Part shown: piece after piece, positions 46,834 to 58,419 of the stretch
Position numbering within the stretch: the first letter of the stretch is position 1
How the letters are laid out: every line of letters starts with the position of its first letter
Assembly: GCA_963693085.1 (NCBI GenBank)
Contig: OY856411.1
Span: 114,072,767-114,136,766, forward strand
DNA: 64,000 nt
DNA from: Alisma plantago-aquatica
Taxonomy: Eukaryota; Streptophyta; Magnoliopsida; Alismatales; Alismataceae
Direction of reading: 5' to 3'
The notes under the pieces: model-generated
What the model was told of the DNA's origin: nothing
The model's input: the letters and a program-made list of their open reading frames with translations, nothing else
Databases searched by the model: none
Translations under genes and position numbers: made by a program

Positions 46834-48775
46834 TGTTGCATTGGAAACAAAAAAAATTAGTGCCATACTCCCCTAAGACATCACATAACGTCCACAACTA
46901 TGATCTGGGAATGAGGGTTGCATGGCATATACCTAGTCCTGAAGAAAGTCCAACAACTATCCCTTGTTGCAGTGCACTTCTTTCTGCAAGTTCTGCCTAG
47001 ACGACTGTCGTCGTTAGCCTCCTGGTCTGACACCATGGATGGCAGTTGACAGCATCCTCCTAGCGGGTGGAAAATGCATCCTCACCTCTGTAGTAGTCCA
47101 TGCGGACCACCGGGAACTCTTGTCGTTCTTTTGGAATAGACATGAAGTGGTTTTCCCTTCTAGTCAATGTGCTAGCATCGACTTTCTCTCCTTGTTGTCT
47201 CTCCCTTGTTGTCCCTCCCTTTTACATGTAGCACTTGCTCGGGTTCCCATGTTTCCACAACGATGAGAAAACAACAATTGTTAGAGCTTATTATTGTGTC
47301 TCTAGAAGGCATCGACTACCCCTCTATTTATAGGAGGGTCAAGATCAAAATTTCTAGATCATCAAGAGTCGAAGAGACAGAATTTCATGAATTTTATAGA
47401 TCATATGAATGATGAAGCAGACAGTTCACATATAAATCAGTCAACACTTGAATTGATCAATTCACCATGTTTCCTATTCAAAATTGCATTGGCTTTTAAT
47501 ATTTGATTAACGCACAAAATGGAGTGGGCCTAAATCCTTCATCCATTGATCAACCAAATGGTCAGTTCACAACCTAAATCGATCAATTCATAGATCTGAG
47601 TTGATCAGTTCACTTGCTAAACTGGTCGTTTCATAGTGCTAGTTGTTTTTTTATTGTCGGGGGAAACCCACCCCCCTAGGCGGAGGCCCAGATAGTAGGG
47701 ATGGTAAACCCGAGAGACACGTGTGCCTGCCCATTGGTATCTCAATAGCGCTAGTTGTTATTCTTGTTTAAATTGAATACCTAACACTTTCGTAATCAAG
47801 TTTAAACCATATTCATGAGTAAACCCATTTTCTAGATGTATCCTATGTGTGTGACCATATAGGTTCCAAGTTACGTTGGTTGTGAGTGTCCATAACCAGT
47901 TTTGACATCACAAGAAATGATTGGTATCTCAGAAGACATAATTGCTACCCAAGTAATTGAAAAGTTGGAGAACAACTTCAACCTCCAATATGTGATTAGT
48001 TTTAAAATTATCATATAGTTCCTTTGTCACTAATATCCATATTGAACTTGAGTCATGGAATTGTCATACTCTTCAACATTCAATCCATGTTCCTTGAACA
48101 AGAGCAGACTATCTGAGATATATGCAAACTCAATATCACACATTGACTCATGTGAGCATGGCCATCCATTTCCCAGTCTCGCTTATCAAATGCCTAAGAT
48201 ATCAAACTCCTTTAGGAGGGACTTATTCCCCATGTGTCCTAATGCACCCAAGCATCACTTTATGGTAACCCTTATTCAAGGTCACATTGGATGATGTCAA
48301 AGTACATCAAATGACATGTGATGAGTGTAGTGATTTCAACTCTAAGAACCACAATCACCTCCATCACTATGAGAGATGATTTTGACTACCATTTGATAGT
48401 TTCTTTGCATCACTCGCAAGGTGGGTCTGTCTAATACACTATTCTATAAAAAATATCTATGTGTTTGGTTTAAGATTGCTTTTCCGGACTAATGAGATTT
48501 TGTCATCAACCAGCACACACTCTGGTCTTATGTGTTATCGCTGTCTATCAGCTTCCACAATAACAACTGACTAGGGACACAACAATAATGTATATACTCT
48601 TATCATCATTGAGTAGCATCATTCCTTAGACATTTATTATGTAACATCAATATCTCATAACTGAATAAAAAAATGGAAGATTCCCTTAATTATTTAATCA
48701 AATCATTTACAAGATATGTCATTACAATCATAATATGATTGTCTCTCTGGGCATATATACCAACACTACCTACAT
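46834..48775 (-). repeat. 5' LTR of the copia element
   Basis: It begins TGTTGCATTGGAAAC next to the primer-site relic and ends ATATACCAACA. It is about 90 bp longer than the left LTR, largely because of the retroposon at 47,648-47,744. Confidence 0.85.
47633..47759 (-). mobile_element. Short SINE-like or 5'-truncated retroposon with 15-bp TSD
   Basis: ATAGTGCTAGTTGTT (47,633-47,647) and ATAGCGCTAGTTGTT (47,745-47,759) bracket 97 bp absent from the partner LTR. The insert has a T-run at its left edge, so it lies in minus orientation with a poly(A) tail. Its GC-rich body (TTTCCCCCGACAATAAAA at the 3' end) is unlike the surrounding AT-rich LTR. It is too short to identify; a tRNA-derived promoter box is not evident. 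Confidence 0.8.
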
Positions 48776-48929
48776 TCACCATGTCCTTGGTGAATATCAT
48801 GACCATTATACCCTAAAAACCCAATAATCTATACACCTGATTTCCCATTCTACCCACTACTTAACCCTGGAACCCCTAGACCACTATATCTACTAGTGGT
48901 GGATGGGAGTCAAATATTACCTCCCGTAT

Positions 48930-51790
48930 CCCCCTCATAGCATTCATTCACTCAACCTACTTCATCCCTACCTTATTTACTCCCCATTCCATCACCTTCA
49001 ACTCCAAAATGCTAATTTTATAGGGTTTTGGTCACTTTCCACCACAGTTTCATGCTTTCCACCCTTAAAGGAGGGAGTAGATCGAGTTGTCGTGGCTTAG
49101 AGGTGGAGAAGGAAAATTCCTTTACCAACATACATGTATTTTCACTCTTCTACTCATTCTTATTTCTCCCTTTATTTTATTATAAGTATCTAAGCCCTAC
49201 TTGTGGGCTATTTAGGGGAATAAAATGTTACTATGATACAATATCATGGGTGTTTTTCATGTAAAATGGTACTCGGCGATTTTTCCTGACATATTATGCA
49301 TGTTCTCTCTATGGAATCACCTAAGTCATAGATTAAAGGGTGATTTAGGGAATTTTGAGGAGAAAGATCCAAGTCCCTTAGAGGGGTCTTGGCTACTTTT
49401 CTTGTTTCACCTTATCTCTCTCTTTCCCACTAGACCTATGTTTGCTATCTAAGTAAAGAATTGTGTATTTCCCCTCCCTCTTTGCAAATAGAATATCTAG
49501 AGGTTAGATAGGGAGATAATAGGGGGTGAAACTTCCTCCTTCTATCTCTTATACCACCCCATTCTATCAAGTGTGTGAGGAAAACCATGTTTAGAATCCT
49601 CTAGACTAGGTTTGATTTAGGCCAAGAGTTATCTATTCCCTGGACAACTGAGCCTCATAAGGTTGGATAGGAGGTGATAGGGACTAGTTACCCTATTCAC
49701 ATCCTATGCCTTCCATGGCCATATTGTATTATAGGACTTCTAATTCATGTCCCTATGATTGTTTAGATTGAATGACACTACTACTTGGATGTGTGGATGA
49801 ATGTAAACCATGATTGCATGTTTGATTAGTATCGTACCCCCAAATGTCTCATTACCTTAATCCTTGATTAAATTAGAACTTTTAAAGTGTTATCTAGATT
49901 ATATATCTCTCTTTCTCTCTAGGATTGATTTCATGGTTAATGGTGAATTGTTTTGTTATAGGTAGTTAGTTCTTATTTAATTTATAGTGTAGTTCATTGA
50001 ATGCTTATTATATTGTTAGATTATCTTTCTTACCTAATTTTGTTTGCTTCGTTAATGCTAATTTCTCTCTAGCTTACTTAGATAACCCAAATTACTAGTT
50101 CCTCAATAGCAAGTTCCTTAGCATAATCAAATCAAAACCACTTTATAAAATAATCTTATCCTAATATTAGCAACAAGAACCAAGAAAAACAAATCCAATA
50201 TCTAGTTCCTCCACAATCCTAATGGATCACCCACTAACTTCCCGCGTCTATACTACATCCTAAGCTTGTGCAATTGCACATCATGTGTAAAGAGTGTATC
50301 AAATGGGGTTATAATTTGTCATCCCAGTGTGGTTTCACATCACCTAGCATTCAAGGACGTCGCCTGCCACTCATCTACATTCCTCTTCCATTATCTTCCA
50401 CCATCCACCCTCATACCTTAGTTTTCTAGGGAGTTTAGCCATATAAAATCTACCTCCCATGACATTATATTATAGGGGAGGTAGGTGCTTCTCTAGGTAA
50501 GGGTTGAGGAGAAGAAGGAAGAGTCCTCACCATATTCTATGGAGTTTCACTCTTCTTATTCTTATTATTTTGTCCTTTCTTGTATGATGAGTAATCAAGC
50601 CCCATTTGTGGGTTGTTTAGAGAATGTAACTTTGGTACCATGTGGGAAAAGAATGTGATAAAAAAATTTGTTTTTTTATGGATGCTCTATTCTTTCTTGT
50701 TCTTACTTTTTATATCCTTTAGTGTGATTGGTGTATGAAAACATTGGAGGTATTGGTAGAAGAGGAAATAGGAGATTAGGAGAGGAAAAACTCCTAAGTC
50801 TAACTTGTGGATCCTTATATAATATCCTCTCTTCCTACTGATTTCTCTACTCTATTGACCCTATCTTTGAGATCTAATTATATAGGTATGACTCTCTTGG
50901 TGCAAGTGGAAAAGAGCATGTTGAGAGGTTGGATCTAGGATAATAGGAGGTATAACACCATTCTCCTACACCCCATACTTCCCCTTTCCACCAAGTGAAT
51001 TGGTATAGCCACTCCTGGAAACCTAAACTAGGGTGATATAGATTCTATTTTACTTATTCCCTAATGAATCGAACCTTGTCATGTTGGATAGAAGGTGATA
51101 GGGACTAATTCCCCAATACACACCCTACACCACCCATGGAAAACTAGTAGAATAGGACTCTACATCCTTATTACACATAGTTGTTTAGTTGGATCACAAA
51201 TTATAGATATGTTTGCATGAATATTCCCCTAACATGGTTCATAGCTTAGTTGCCACCAAATGGCCACTAGCCTAATATATTGCTTAAACCCTAAATTTCT
51301 TAGTGATAGCTAGATTAGCTTGTTTTCTTTCTCTCTTAGTATAATTTACATAGTGTGTGGTTAATTATATGAGTCATTATTACTTAGTTATTGTGTAGAT
51401 GTTTGAGTTGGATCATTACTTAGTTTCTTATTCTAGTGCATTTCTTCTTTAGTTAGTATTTGGCTTAGTGAATTATCATGGCTAGCTTATTTAATTTTCA
51501 TTGCTAATTTAATGTAGTTGATTACCTTTGCTAATCTAGTGTAAATATTATATCTCTCATTTTAATTAAGAGTTAAGTATCTCTTTCTTATTTTTCTAGT
51601 TCTTATTTCTAGGTCTAAATTAGATTTTGTTCTTGTATGTCCTTCTTGCAAGACCCTTGTCTTAACTGAAATTCTAATATAACCCCTGAAAACCCTAATC
51701 TCCTCAATGGGAACCTAGTAGAACCAAATAGCTCTAGTCCCACATTTCCCATGTGGATTTGACCCCATACTTTCCTCCTACCAATACTGA
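48930..51790 (+). repeat. Tandem pair of Athila-like LTRs (about 1.4 kb each)
   Basis: Segment A (about 48,930-50,360) and B (about 50,361-51,790) share, in order: 'ccctacttgtgggctatttag / cccatttgtgggttgtttag', 'ggttggataggaggtgatagggactag / gttggatagaaggtgatagggacta', and a CCCAnTGTGGnTTnACnnCA end (50,322 and 51,764). The B end (CCCATGTGGATTTGACCCCA) is the phrase common at Athila LTR ends. Divergence is high. No gene lies inside. Confidence 0.6.
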
Positions 51791-52080
51791 ATCCCGAGCA
51801 TGTTTTCTAGTAGTGTTTTATAAGTGTATTTGCCAATTTGGGACTTTTTTAGTCCACTTTGCCTACTCATATGGAGCTTTTTGGCATCTTTTTGGGGAGA
51901 GTGGTGCTTGGACTAGCATTTTGTTTTAACTTACTTTTTTTACTATCATCACAGTTGGTATTATTTATTCATTATTTTATTCTTGCCTTTGAGGTTTCTT
52001 ACTTGTACTTCTTTTTCTTTTTTGTGCATTATCTGATGACTTTGCATGTTTTGGTTGCACTCTCTATCTAATTAGTCTTT
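51791..52080 (+). other. Athila-like leader after the LTR
   Basis: The sequence after the LTR end (TTTTATAAGTG…TTTGCCAATTTGGGAC) resembles the Athila leader before a primer site, but a clean site is not preserved. A hydrophobic 70-codon frame here (51,859-52,071) has no supporting similarity. Confidence 0.4.
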
Positions 52081-53040
52081 CTTTGAGGACCAACAAATTG
52101 GTAGGCAGAGGTGAGAAAACCATTGTATACAAGCCCAAGAAGATTCATAGATGGCAAACCCCCATGGAGGACCATTACTCAACCCTAATGAAGAACATTA
52201 AGTAGAAGGTCAATATACACCTACAAGTCTCTCCAAGACTACTTCTTTCTAAGAAATTGCACTTTTATCATAGATACAAGACTTGGTATTATGCCAATAT
52301 AAGCTTTATCTACCCATCAGAACTTGTGGGGATGCTCCCAATCTTATATAAGTTAGACAGAGAACATGTACACCCAAGTGGACTCCTATATCAAAAAAAA
52401 TCTACCTATCACACTCTACTTGATAGAGATGATATCATCCACTTGATTTGTGTTCCCCTAAACCCTACAGGTGAAAGACAAAGAGTAGTAATCCTAAAAC
52501 ATAGAGTTCATGACATGGGAATGAATGAAGAATGCTTTCTTGATAAATTATATCTCATTACCAAATAGAAAATAGGCATAAGTCAACTATGAATTTCATC
52601 CAAATTAGGTACGAGCAGTTCCATGATAGTTGGGAGAGGTTCCAAAAATCTCTTGAGATTCTCATCCCGCCATTAGGTTCCTCTTTGGAAGTTGCTACAA
52701 GACTTTTACTCTAAACTTTCTCAAATAATCCAAATCATGGTTGACTCTTTTTGTGGAGGATCTTTTGTGGTTGAACCACCAGAGGATTATTGACCATTGT
52801 TTGAGCATCTAGATGGAATTTCAAGGCACTCGGCTTCAAGTGAGTTCAATGGATATGATATAAATATGGGTTCCTCTACATACAAGACCATCTCCACCCT
52901 CTAATGACTCCAATCCTTAGTTGATGAAGATTTTGTCTGACATGATGAATTTGATGAAGATACAAGGGGGAGGGGCTTCAAGTTATGTAGTTCAAGTTAT
53001 AGACACCTAAGGGGAAGAAGTGAAGTCACTCTGATCTCAT
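52080..53040 (+). pseudogene. Athila-like gag remnant
   Basis: Across shifting frames one reads AFLINYISLPNRK, a 'FHDSWERFQKSLEILIPP' phrase (52,618-52,670), a 'LIQIFYNGLNHG' like phrase near 52,725-52,740, and 'PSPPSNDSNP…MNLMKIQGG' near 52,890-52,960. These correspond to the Retrotrans_gag core of Athila elements. It is riddled with stops. The hAT-like element at 53,053 interrupts its end, and related low-complexity sequence continues to about 54,260. Confidence 0.6.
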
Positions 53041-53044
53041 GGTG

Positions 53045-53777
53045 ATCATAACTAGGGTTGAGCATTAGACTAGACCAGCCTGACCCAGCCCCATACCCAA
53101 CCCGTCAAACCCGACCCAGACCCAAGCCTGGTAGTCTAAATTGGCAGATCGAGCTTGTGTTTTAGTCCCATTTTATTATTTGGGTTGGGCTCGGGCCACA
53201 ATAAACCCAGACCTAAAAACCTAGTACCCAGACCGCATAAAATCCATATCATATATTATAACTTCTTTTCCCAGTGTATAGTTAGCCTTCTAATGGATGA
53301 TATTAATCAACCAAATCCCCCTATCCTAATGGTTAGTTAGAATGACAAGTTGAATATCTGATTGGTACGTTGCAGTGTCTAATTTTTATCAAATCAAAAA
53401 GTAGCAAAAATGTTGTGGATTATTTATTTGTTTGTTCATTCAGATTATGTTTAGCCTTCATGCAAAGCACCAGAATTTCTAGCACTACGGCATTTGAAAT
53501 TCAATAGATATGTCTTCAGCAAATGACATTCTACTTACATAAAAATTCAATATCAGTTTTAAATCAAGAAGATCATTTTGATGGAACCAATTGTTAGACA
53601 GGTTGGCCTGAGCCTGGCCCGAGATCCAGATTTTTTATACGGGTTGGGTACGGGGTCATATTTTTATAAATTTTTTAGGTTGAAATCTAGCATGTGGCAT
53701 GGATAATAATATGGATCTGGGTCTGGGCTCAGTAGAACCCAGGGTGACTCGGCCCGATGCTCATCCCTAATCATAAT
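53045..53777. mobile_element. Non-autonomous hAT-like element, 717 bp
   Basis: Terminal inverted repeats TAGGGTTGAGCA (53,053) and its partner TAGGGATGAGCA on the other strand (ending 53,769) match at 11 of 12 bases. The flanking octamers ATCATAAC (53,045-53,052) and ATCATAAT (53,770-53,777) match at 7 of 8, the 8-bp duplication of hAT transposons. GC-rich arms (CCCGACCCAGACCC… / GGGTCTGGGCTC…) surround an AT-rich centre. There is no transposase. It lies within the Athila gag remnant. Confidence 0.85.
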
Positions 53778-54590
53778 TGTCAAGACCACCTATCCTAATA
53801 TTATACTCCCAAGTGGAGAAACCATCCTAAGTTTTCATGTAAATAACAAGGTGATGAGGAACAAGGGCAGTCAAGGAAGCCACAAGTCCAAGGGTACGGT
53901 TCAATATTTGAAGGTGTAGGGAAATTAAGGTTGAAGATCTTGATGAAGTAAAGAAGCATGTGAAAATTCATAGATAGAACATCACTAGACTTGAGAAAAG
54001 TTTAATAAACTATCTTTGAATATTGTTGATTATGAGGAGGGGAGATTACTGTCCTAAACCTAGTGAACCCAAATAGTATAAGTGGATTGGTCCAAATCTT
54101 TTTTTCAACCTCAAATGCAAGTACAACCTATCTTTCAAAGCCAAGGTTCACCAAATACATATTCTCCTCCACCACCACAATATCCCTTCAACTACCAATA
54201 CCCTCCTTAACTACAAAATCATTTTCATAATCCTCAAGGTCACCCCCACCAAAAATCCATCTAAGGCCCCCACCTAACTCCTAACACCATCACCACCACC
54301 TACTCTACAACCTCTGTCACATGCAACCCTTCCCTCTCATCATTCCCAATAGCATGTGAAGGATGTGATAATTCTAAGACATGGAAAAACATGATGATAG
54401 CAGTTGCACTGGGACTAGGGTTATGAGAGGCAATGGTGGGTGACCAGGAAGTCATGGAGGTGGAGGTGGTCATGGACATGCTAGACCACCAGACGAAGTC
54501 ATTGATGAAGTCTTGGAATAAAGTTATACAACCAGCAATGAAGGAAGATCACAAGTGGATAGTGGTGGCAATGAGATGGTGGATGGTGTC
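53778..54590 (+). other. Continuation of Athila-like remnant, then LINE leader
   Basis: Proline-rich and glycine/histidine-rich low-complexity coding-like sequence (PPPPQYPFNYQYPP near 54,170) without recognisable domains. It may belong partly to the Athila gag tail and partly to the LINE that follows. Confidence 0.35.
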
Positions 54591-54599
54591 ACTTTGTTG

Positions 54600-55640
54600 T
54601 GTACAACAATGAATCAACCACACCCTTGGGCATCAAGAGGTCCTATAGGGACACTGTTAGAGAATCAATTAACCCTCTCAGGAACAAGCCCATCATATCA
54701 TTGGACCTTCTTAAGGCCTTTGATCTAGTGATTGGTCATAGTGGTACCATACCCTTGATCATTGTTAGGGAGGAAGTTTACCCCCTGCTACTAGAACCTT
54801 GGAAATGTGTGGTATTCATCAAGGTGATTGGAATCAATATTAGTTTCTAAGCATTGATTCATAGGATTTCAATCCTCTAGGGTATCCATGAACAATTCCG
54901 CAACATCGATCTGGACAATGGTTACTACGCCATTCAACTATTCAAACATGATGATTATGTGAAAGTCCTGACAGGTGGTCCATGGGCACTTTCTGGTAAC
55001 TATCTCTCTATACAGTATTGGTCGACTCCATTCTAGTTCTGATCCAATACCCTGAAAGTTGGTTGTGTGGATCATGATTCCTGACCATGCAGTGTATGTC
55101 TACCAGACCAAACTTCTCTCTGGTGTTGGGAAATTGGTGGGAAATATGATTAAGATCAATGTCACTACTTCAAAAATCATGGAAAGTTTGTTAGGATCGC
55201 TATTGAAATAGACACATGGAGCCTCTCATGCCCGTTGTTTTCATTAATGGTGAAATCTTCAAGATTGAGTATGAGAATCTCCCTACCCTATGTGTACGTG
55301 GTGGGTGCATTGGACATGAAGAAGCTAGGTTTACTTGTGTAGTTGTTGCTCCCAACTCTGTTGATAGCTCTCTGGCTCCTCAACCAGTTGTCCCTTTTTC
55401 CTTGGAAATGCATGACAAGAAGCTAGAAAGACGTGTGTCTAAGAAAATGCAAGAGAATAGCCAGTAGAGAACATGAAGCAACCATACCTAACCCTAATAG
55501 AGACGATATGAATCAAGGAGGGTGGCAAACAACAATGAGCAGGAGGAACCATAAGAAGCCAAGTGGCAATAATCTGGATCAAATAGAAAAGCAGGGGACC
55601 AAGAGTAATGGTGAAAAAGCTTCTTCTCCTCTCATAGAGT
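54600..55640 (+). pseudogene. LINE ORF1 (DUF4283 protein), broken
   Basis: LEPWKCVVFIKVIGINISF (54,790-54,850) then IDLDNGYYAIQLFKHDDYVKVLTGGPWALSGNYLSIQYWS (54,905-55,025) is the DUF4283 domain. It continues VGKLVGNMIKIN, then EPLMPVVFINGEIFKIEYENLPTLCVRGGCIGHEEARF (55,216-55,335). That last part is the zinc-knuckle region, where C-V-R-G-G-C-I-G-H keeps two cysteines and the histidine. Two stops and shifts are present. It would bind LINE RNA. Confidence 0.85.
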
Positions 55641-58400
55641 TGAAGCAATTAGGTTTTTTGAATGTATATGGATCATTTGGGATCAACATATCTATTCTGT
55701 GGATATTCTTCTCAACCATAGGCAATTCATCCACTACCACCTAAACCATAGATCATTGATCATTTTGTATACAGAAGTTCAAACCCTCTCCTCGTTGATG
55801 GTTGTGGAATCATCTCAATTGCATAGAAACTAGAATCTCCAAGGACTGGGTGATCATTGGAGATTTTAACACCATGCTCAAACCGTTCAAAAAAGAAGGC
55901 AGCAAGTTCTTTGATCATTATTCTTGTGCCACCTTCAATAAGGTCCTTCTAACCTCAAGTCTCATAGACATCACTTCAAATGGACAGTGGTCCACCTTCC
56001 ATAGAGGACAACTGCTAGAACTTGTGGATTGCCTCCAAGCTAACAAGAAGTGGTTGAACTACAACCAATCAACTTCTATTTTGGTCCTTCCTCCCCTTTT
56101 TACCTACCACAAAATGCTCCTGGTTACCCATCATGTTTTTGTCGGTCATCATAATCGTGTGTTGTGAACATGTCAACTTGGGACTTAAGAGAAGACTTTA
56201 GCTAACAATTATGCATGCAGTGGGATAGCAACTTGCCTTTCAATGAAGCTCTAAAAAAATTTGGGCCAATCATCATGAAACAGGATATCCAATCAATGCA
56301 TATTCAACATCAACAAAAGAATGGTATCATTCGACAAATAGATGAATCACAAGTATATTTACCAATTATATATAACATTGATAATGAGTTTAGATGTATT
56401 GAACTCCAAGAACAACTACAACGCATTTTGTTGTGTGAAGAGACAGACTAGAGACAGAAGGCTCACATCAACTAGCTTTGTTTTGGGGATATCAATACCA
56501 AATTCTACCACACTTATGTGCAAGCAAGATGTCATCATAGTCATATTGAGGGACTAGGGAAGTAACTGGATCTCTGATGAAGAACCCCTAAAAATACTAG
56601 TCTGGGAACATTTTCACAACCTTTTGGCACCTCCTTCTCAACTCAACCGCCGGTGTAGTTCTTATATTGAGTGGTTCCTGGGTTTGTCAAGTGCTCAGTG
56701 CTACAGTTGTCCTCTATTCCTTCTACTGAAGAGATTTGACTCACCCTCTTCAAAATGAATCCCTCTAAGGCAACTGGGCCAGACAGTGTGCATAATGACT
56801 TCCTCTAGGATAATTCGAATAACATTGACTCATCTGTAATAAGAACAATCTGCTCACCTTTTGTCATAGCTTCAATCAACAACATGTCAAACTCACACAT
56901 GGTGTTTATTCCTAAAATGAGCAATGTTGAATCTTGTAGTGACTTGTGCCATGTATGTTTTACGAACTCTTGATTCAAACTAATCTCCAAGGTGTTGATT
57001 GTGAGAATCAACCCCTTCCTTAACGATTGGATATTGCCAACTCAATCAAGTTGCATCCCAGGAAGAAGAACCATAGATGATATCCTTCTAGTTTAGGAGG
57101 TCATTCACTCCATGCACTTCCAGAAAGGGAAGAAGAAGTCGATGGTAGTGAAACTCAATTTGTCCAAGGCTTTTGACAGGATGAGTTGGTCGTTCATTCT
57201 AGACACACTCATCAACATCAGTCTACCTAGTGTTACCTATAAACTCATTATGAATATCATCTCATCAGGTCACTCTTCTATTTGTGGAATGGGGCTTCCC
57301 TTTCACCTATAAAGGCTAACTAAGGTGTTTGGAAAGGCAACCCTTTAAGCCCGTACATCTTCATATTTTGTATGGAACGACTTAGCCAAATCATTGATAT
57401 GTTGGTTCGGAATGGGGACTGGAAACCTATGGTGTTATCGAAAAATGGTCCTCCTATTTCTAATGTTATGTTCACATATGACATCATTCTTCTAGTTGAG
57501 GCCTATGTCCAGCAGGATAACTGCATCAAGAAACTCTTGAGTGATTTATATACTATGTCCAATCATGGTATTAGTTGAGAAATCAAAATGCTTCTTCTCT
57601 ACAAACACTCCTACCTCACAAAGATGAAGGATTGGCAGAAGACTGGGCATTTCATCCACTGAAGATTTGGGCAAATATCTTGAGGTTCCTATCATGCATC
57701 GCCGAGTCAACTGCAACACTCATGTGGTAGTTGTGGATTCCATGAAAACAAGGATGTATGGATTGACTCAGCGTCACCTCTTCCTTGTTGGGAAGATAAT
57801 GCTAGCCAAAGCTACTCTTCAAGACATTCCATCATACACCATGCATTCAGCATGTTTATCCCAAACGGTGTGTGATTACAAAAATAAGCATGCCAGACAT
57901 TTCATCTAGTAAGGTTCTAGGGATCAGAAAAAACTACACTAGTCTTGTAAAAAAAGATTTCCTATGATAAAGACATTGTGGGCATGGGAGTGAATGATTA
58001 GAAATACTAGAATGAATCCTTGATGGTAAAGAACACATGACCATCTTAACATGTCTTTGGAAACTTTGGGTCTAGGTAATGCAACATAAATACTTTAAAA
58101 GGCACACAGTGAAGAAAATGATGTGCTCGTCTACTTGGTCCATCATTTGTAAAACTATCACTTTAATCGAGGGGAATTGCATGTGCATAGTAAATTATGG
58201 GTGGGACACAAATGCATGGTATTACCCATGGTTTTATGATGATAGGCTAGCATCCTTACATCCTAACATCAACATTCATATCAGACTAGAGGATCTCATG
58301 TTCTCCTTAATGATCATAGATGTGGGTGTGTGGGACTGGGTATTCATTCATAGTCACTTTCTTGCCAGTACCTGGGACCAAATTAGATGTATCTGTGACA
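55640..58400 (+). pseudogene. LINE ORF2, broken
   Basis: The endonuclease block KDWVIIGDFNTMLKPFKKEGSKF (55,835-55,900) and a WSTFHRGQ…DCL segment are followed by spacer. RT motifs come next: MNPSKATGPDSVHNDF-like (56,755-56,805), KLNLSKAFDRMSWSFILD (57,145-57,210), MFTYDIILLVEA (57,468-57,503, replacing FADD with YD-I), then YLEVPIMHRR (57,670-57,700) and RHLFLVGKIMLAKATLQDIPSYTM. A 'WSIICKTITLIEGNCMCIVNYGWDTNAWYYPW' tail follows (58,130-58,230). The catalytic aspartate pair is lost and stops are frequent. No poly(A) end or target duplication was located. Confidence 0.8.
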
Positions 58401-58419
58401 CATCATCATAAATGAGACT

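Larger units (their letters stand above)
39676..48775 (-). mobile_element. Ty1-copia retrotransposon, complete but decayed
   Basis: LTRs of about 1,853 bp (left) and 1,942 bp (right) flank a 5.3-kb interior that reads gag, GAG-pre-integrase, integrase, RT, RNase H on the minus strand. A primer-site relic (GGCTTTGATATCA, 46,820-46,832) adjoins the right LTR, and a purine tract (AAGTGAAAGTGGGAG, near 41,530-41,545) adjoins the left. Flanking pentamers (ATCAT, CTACC) do not match, so target duplications have decayed or ends are off by a few bases. Every coding domain carries stops. Confidence 0.85.

Noticed and set aside
51859..52071. A hydrophobic 70-codon frame as a membrane protein
   Set aside because: It lies in T-rich leader DNA of an Athila remnant; poly-T codons create leucine and phenylalanine runs without any supporting similarity.
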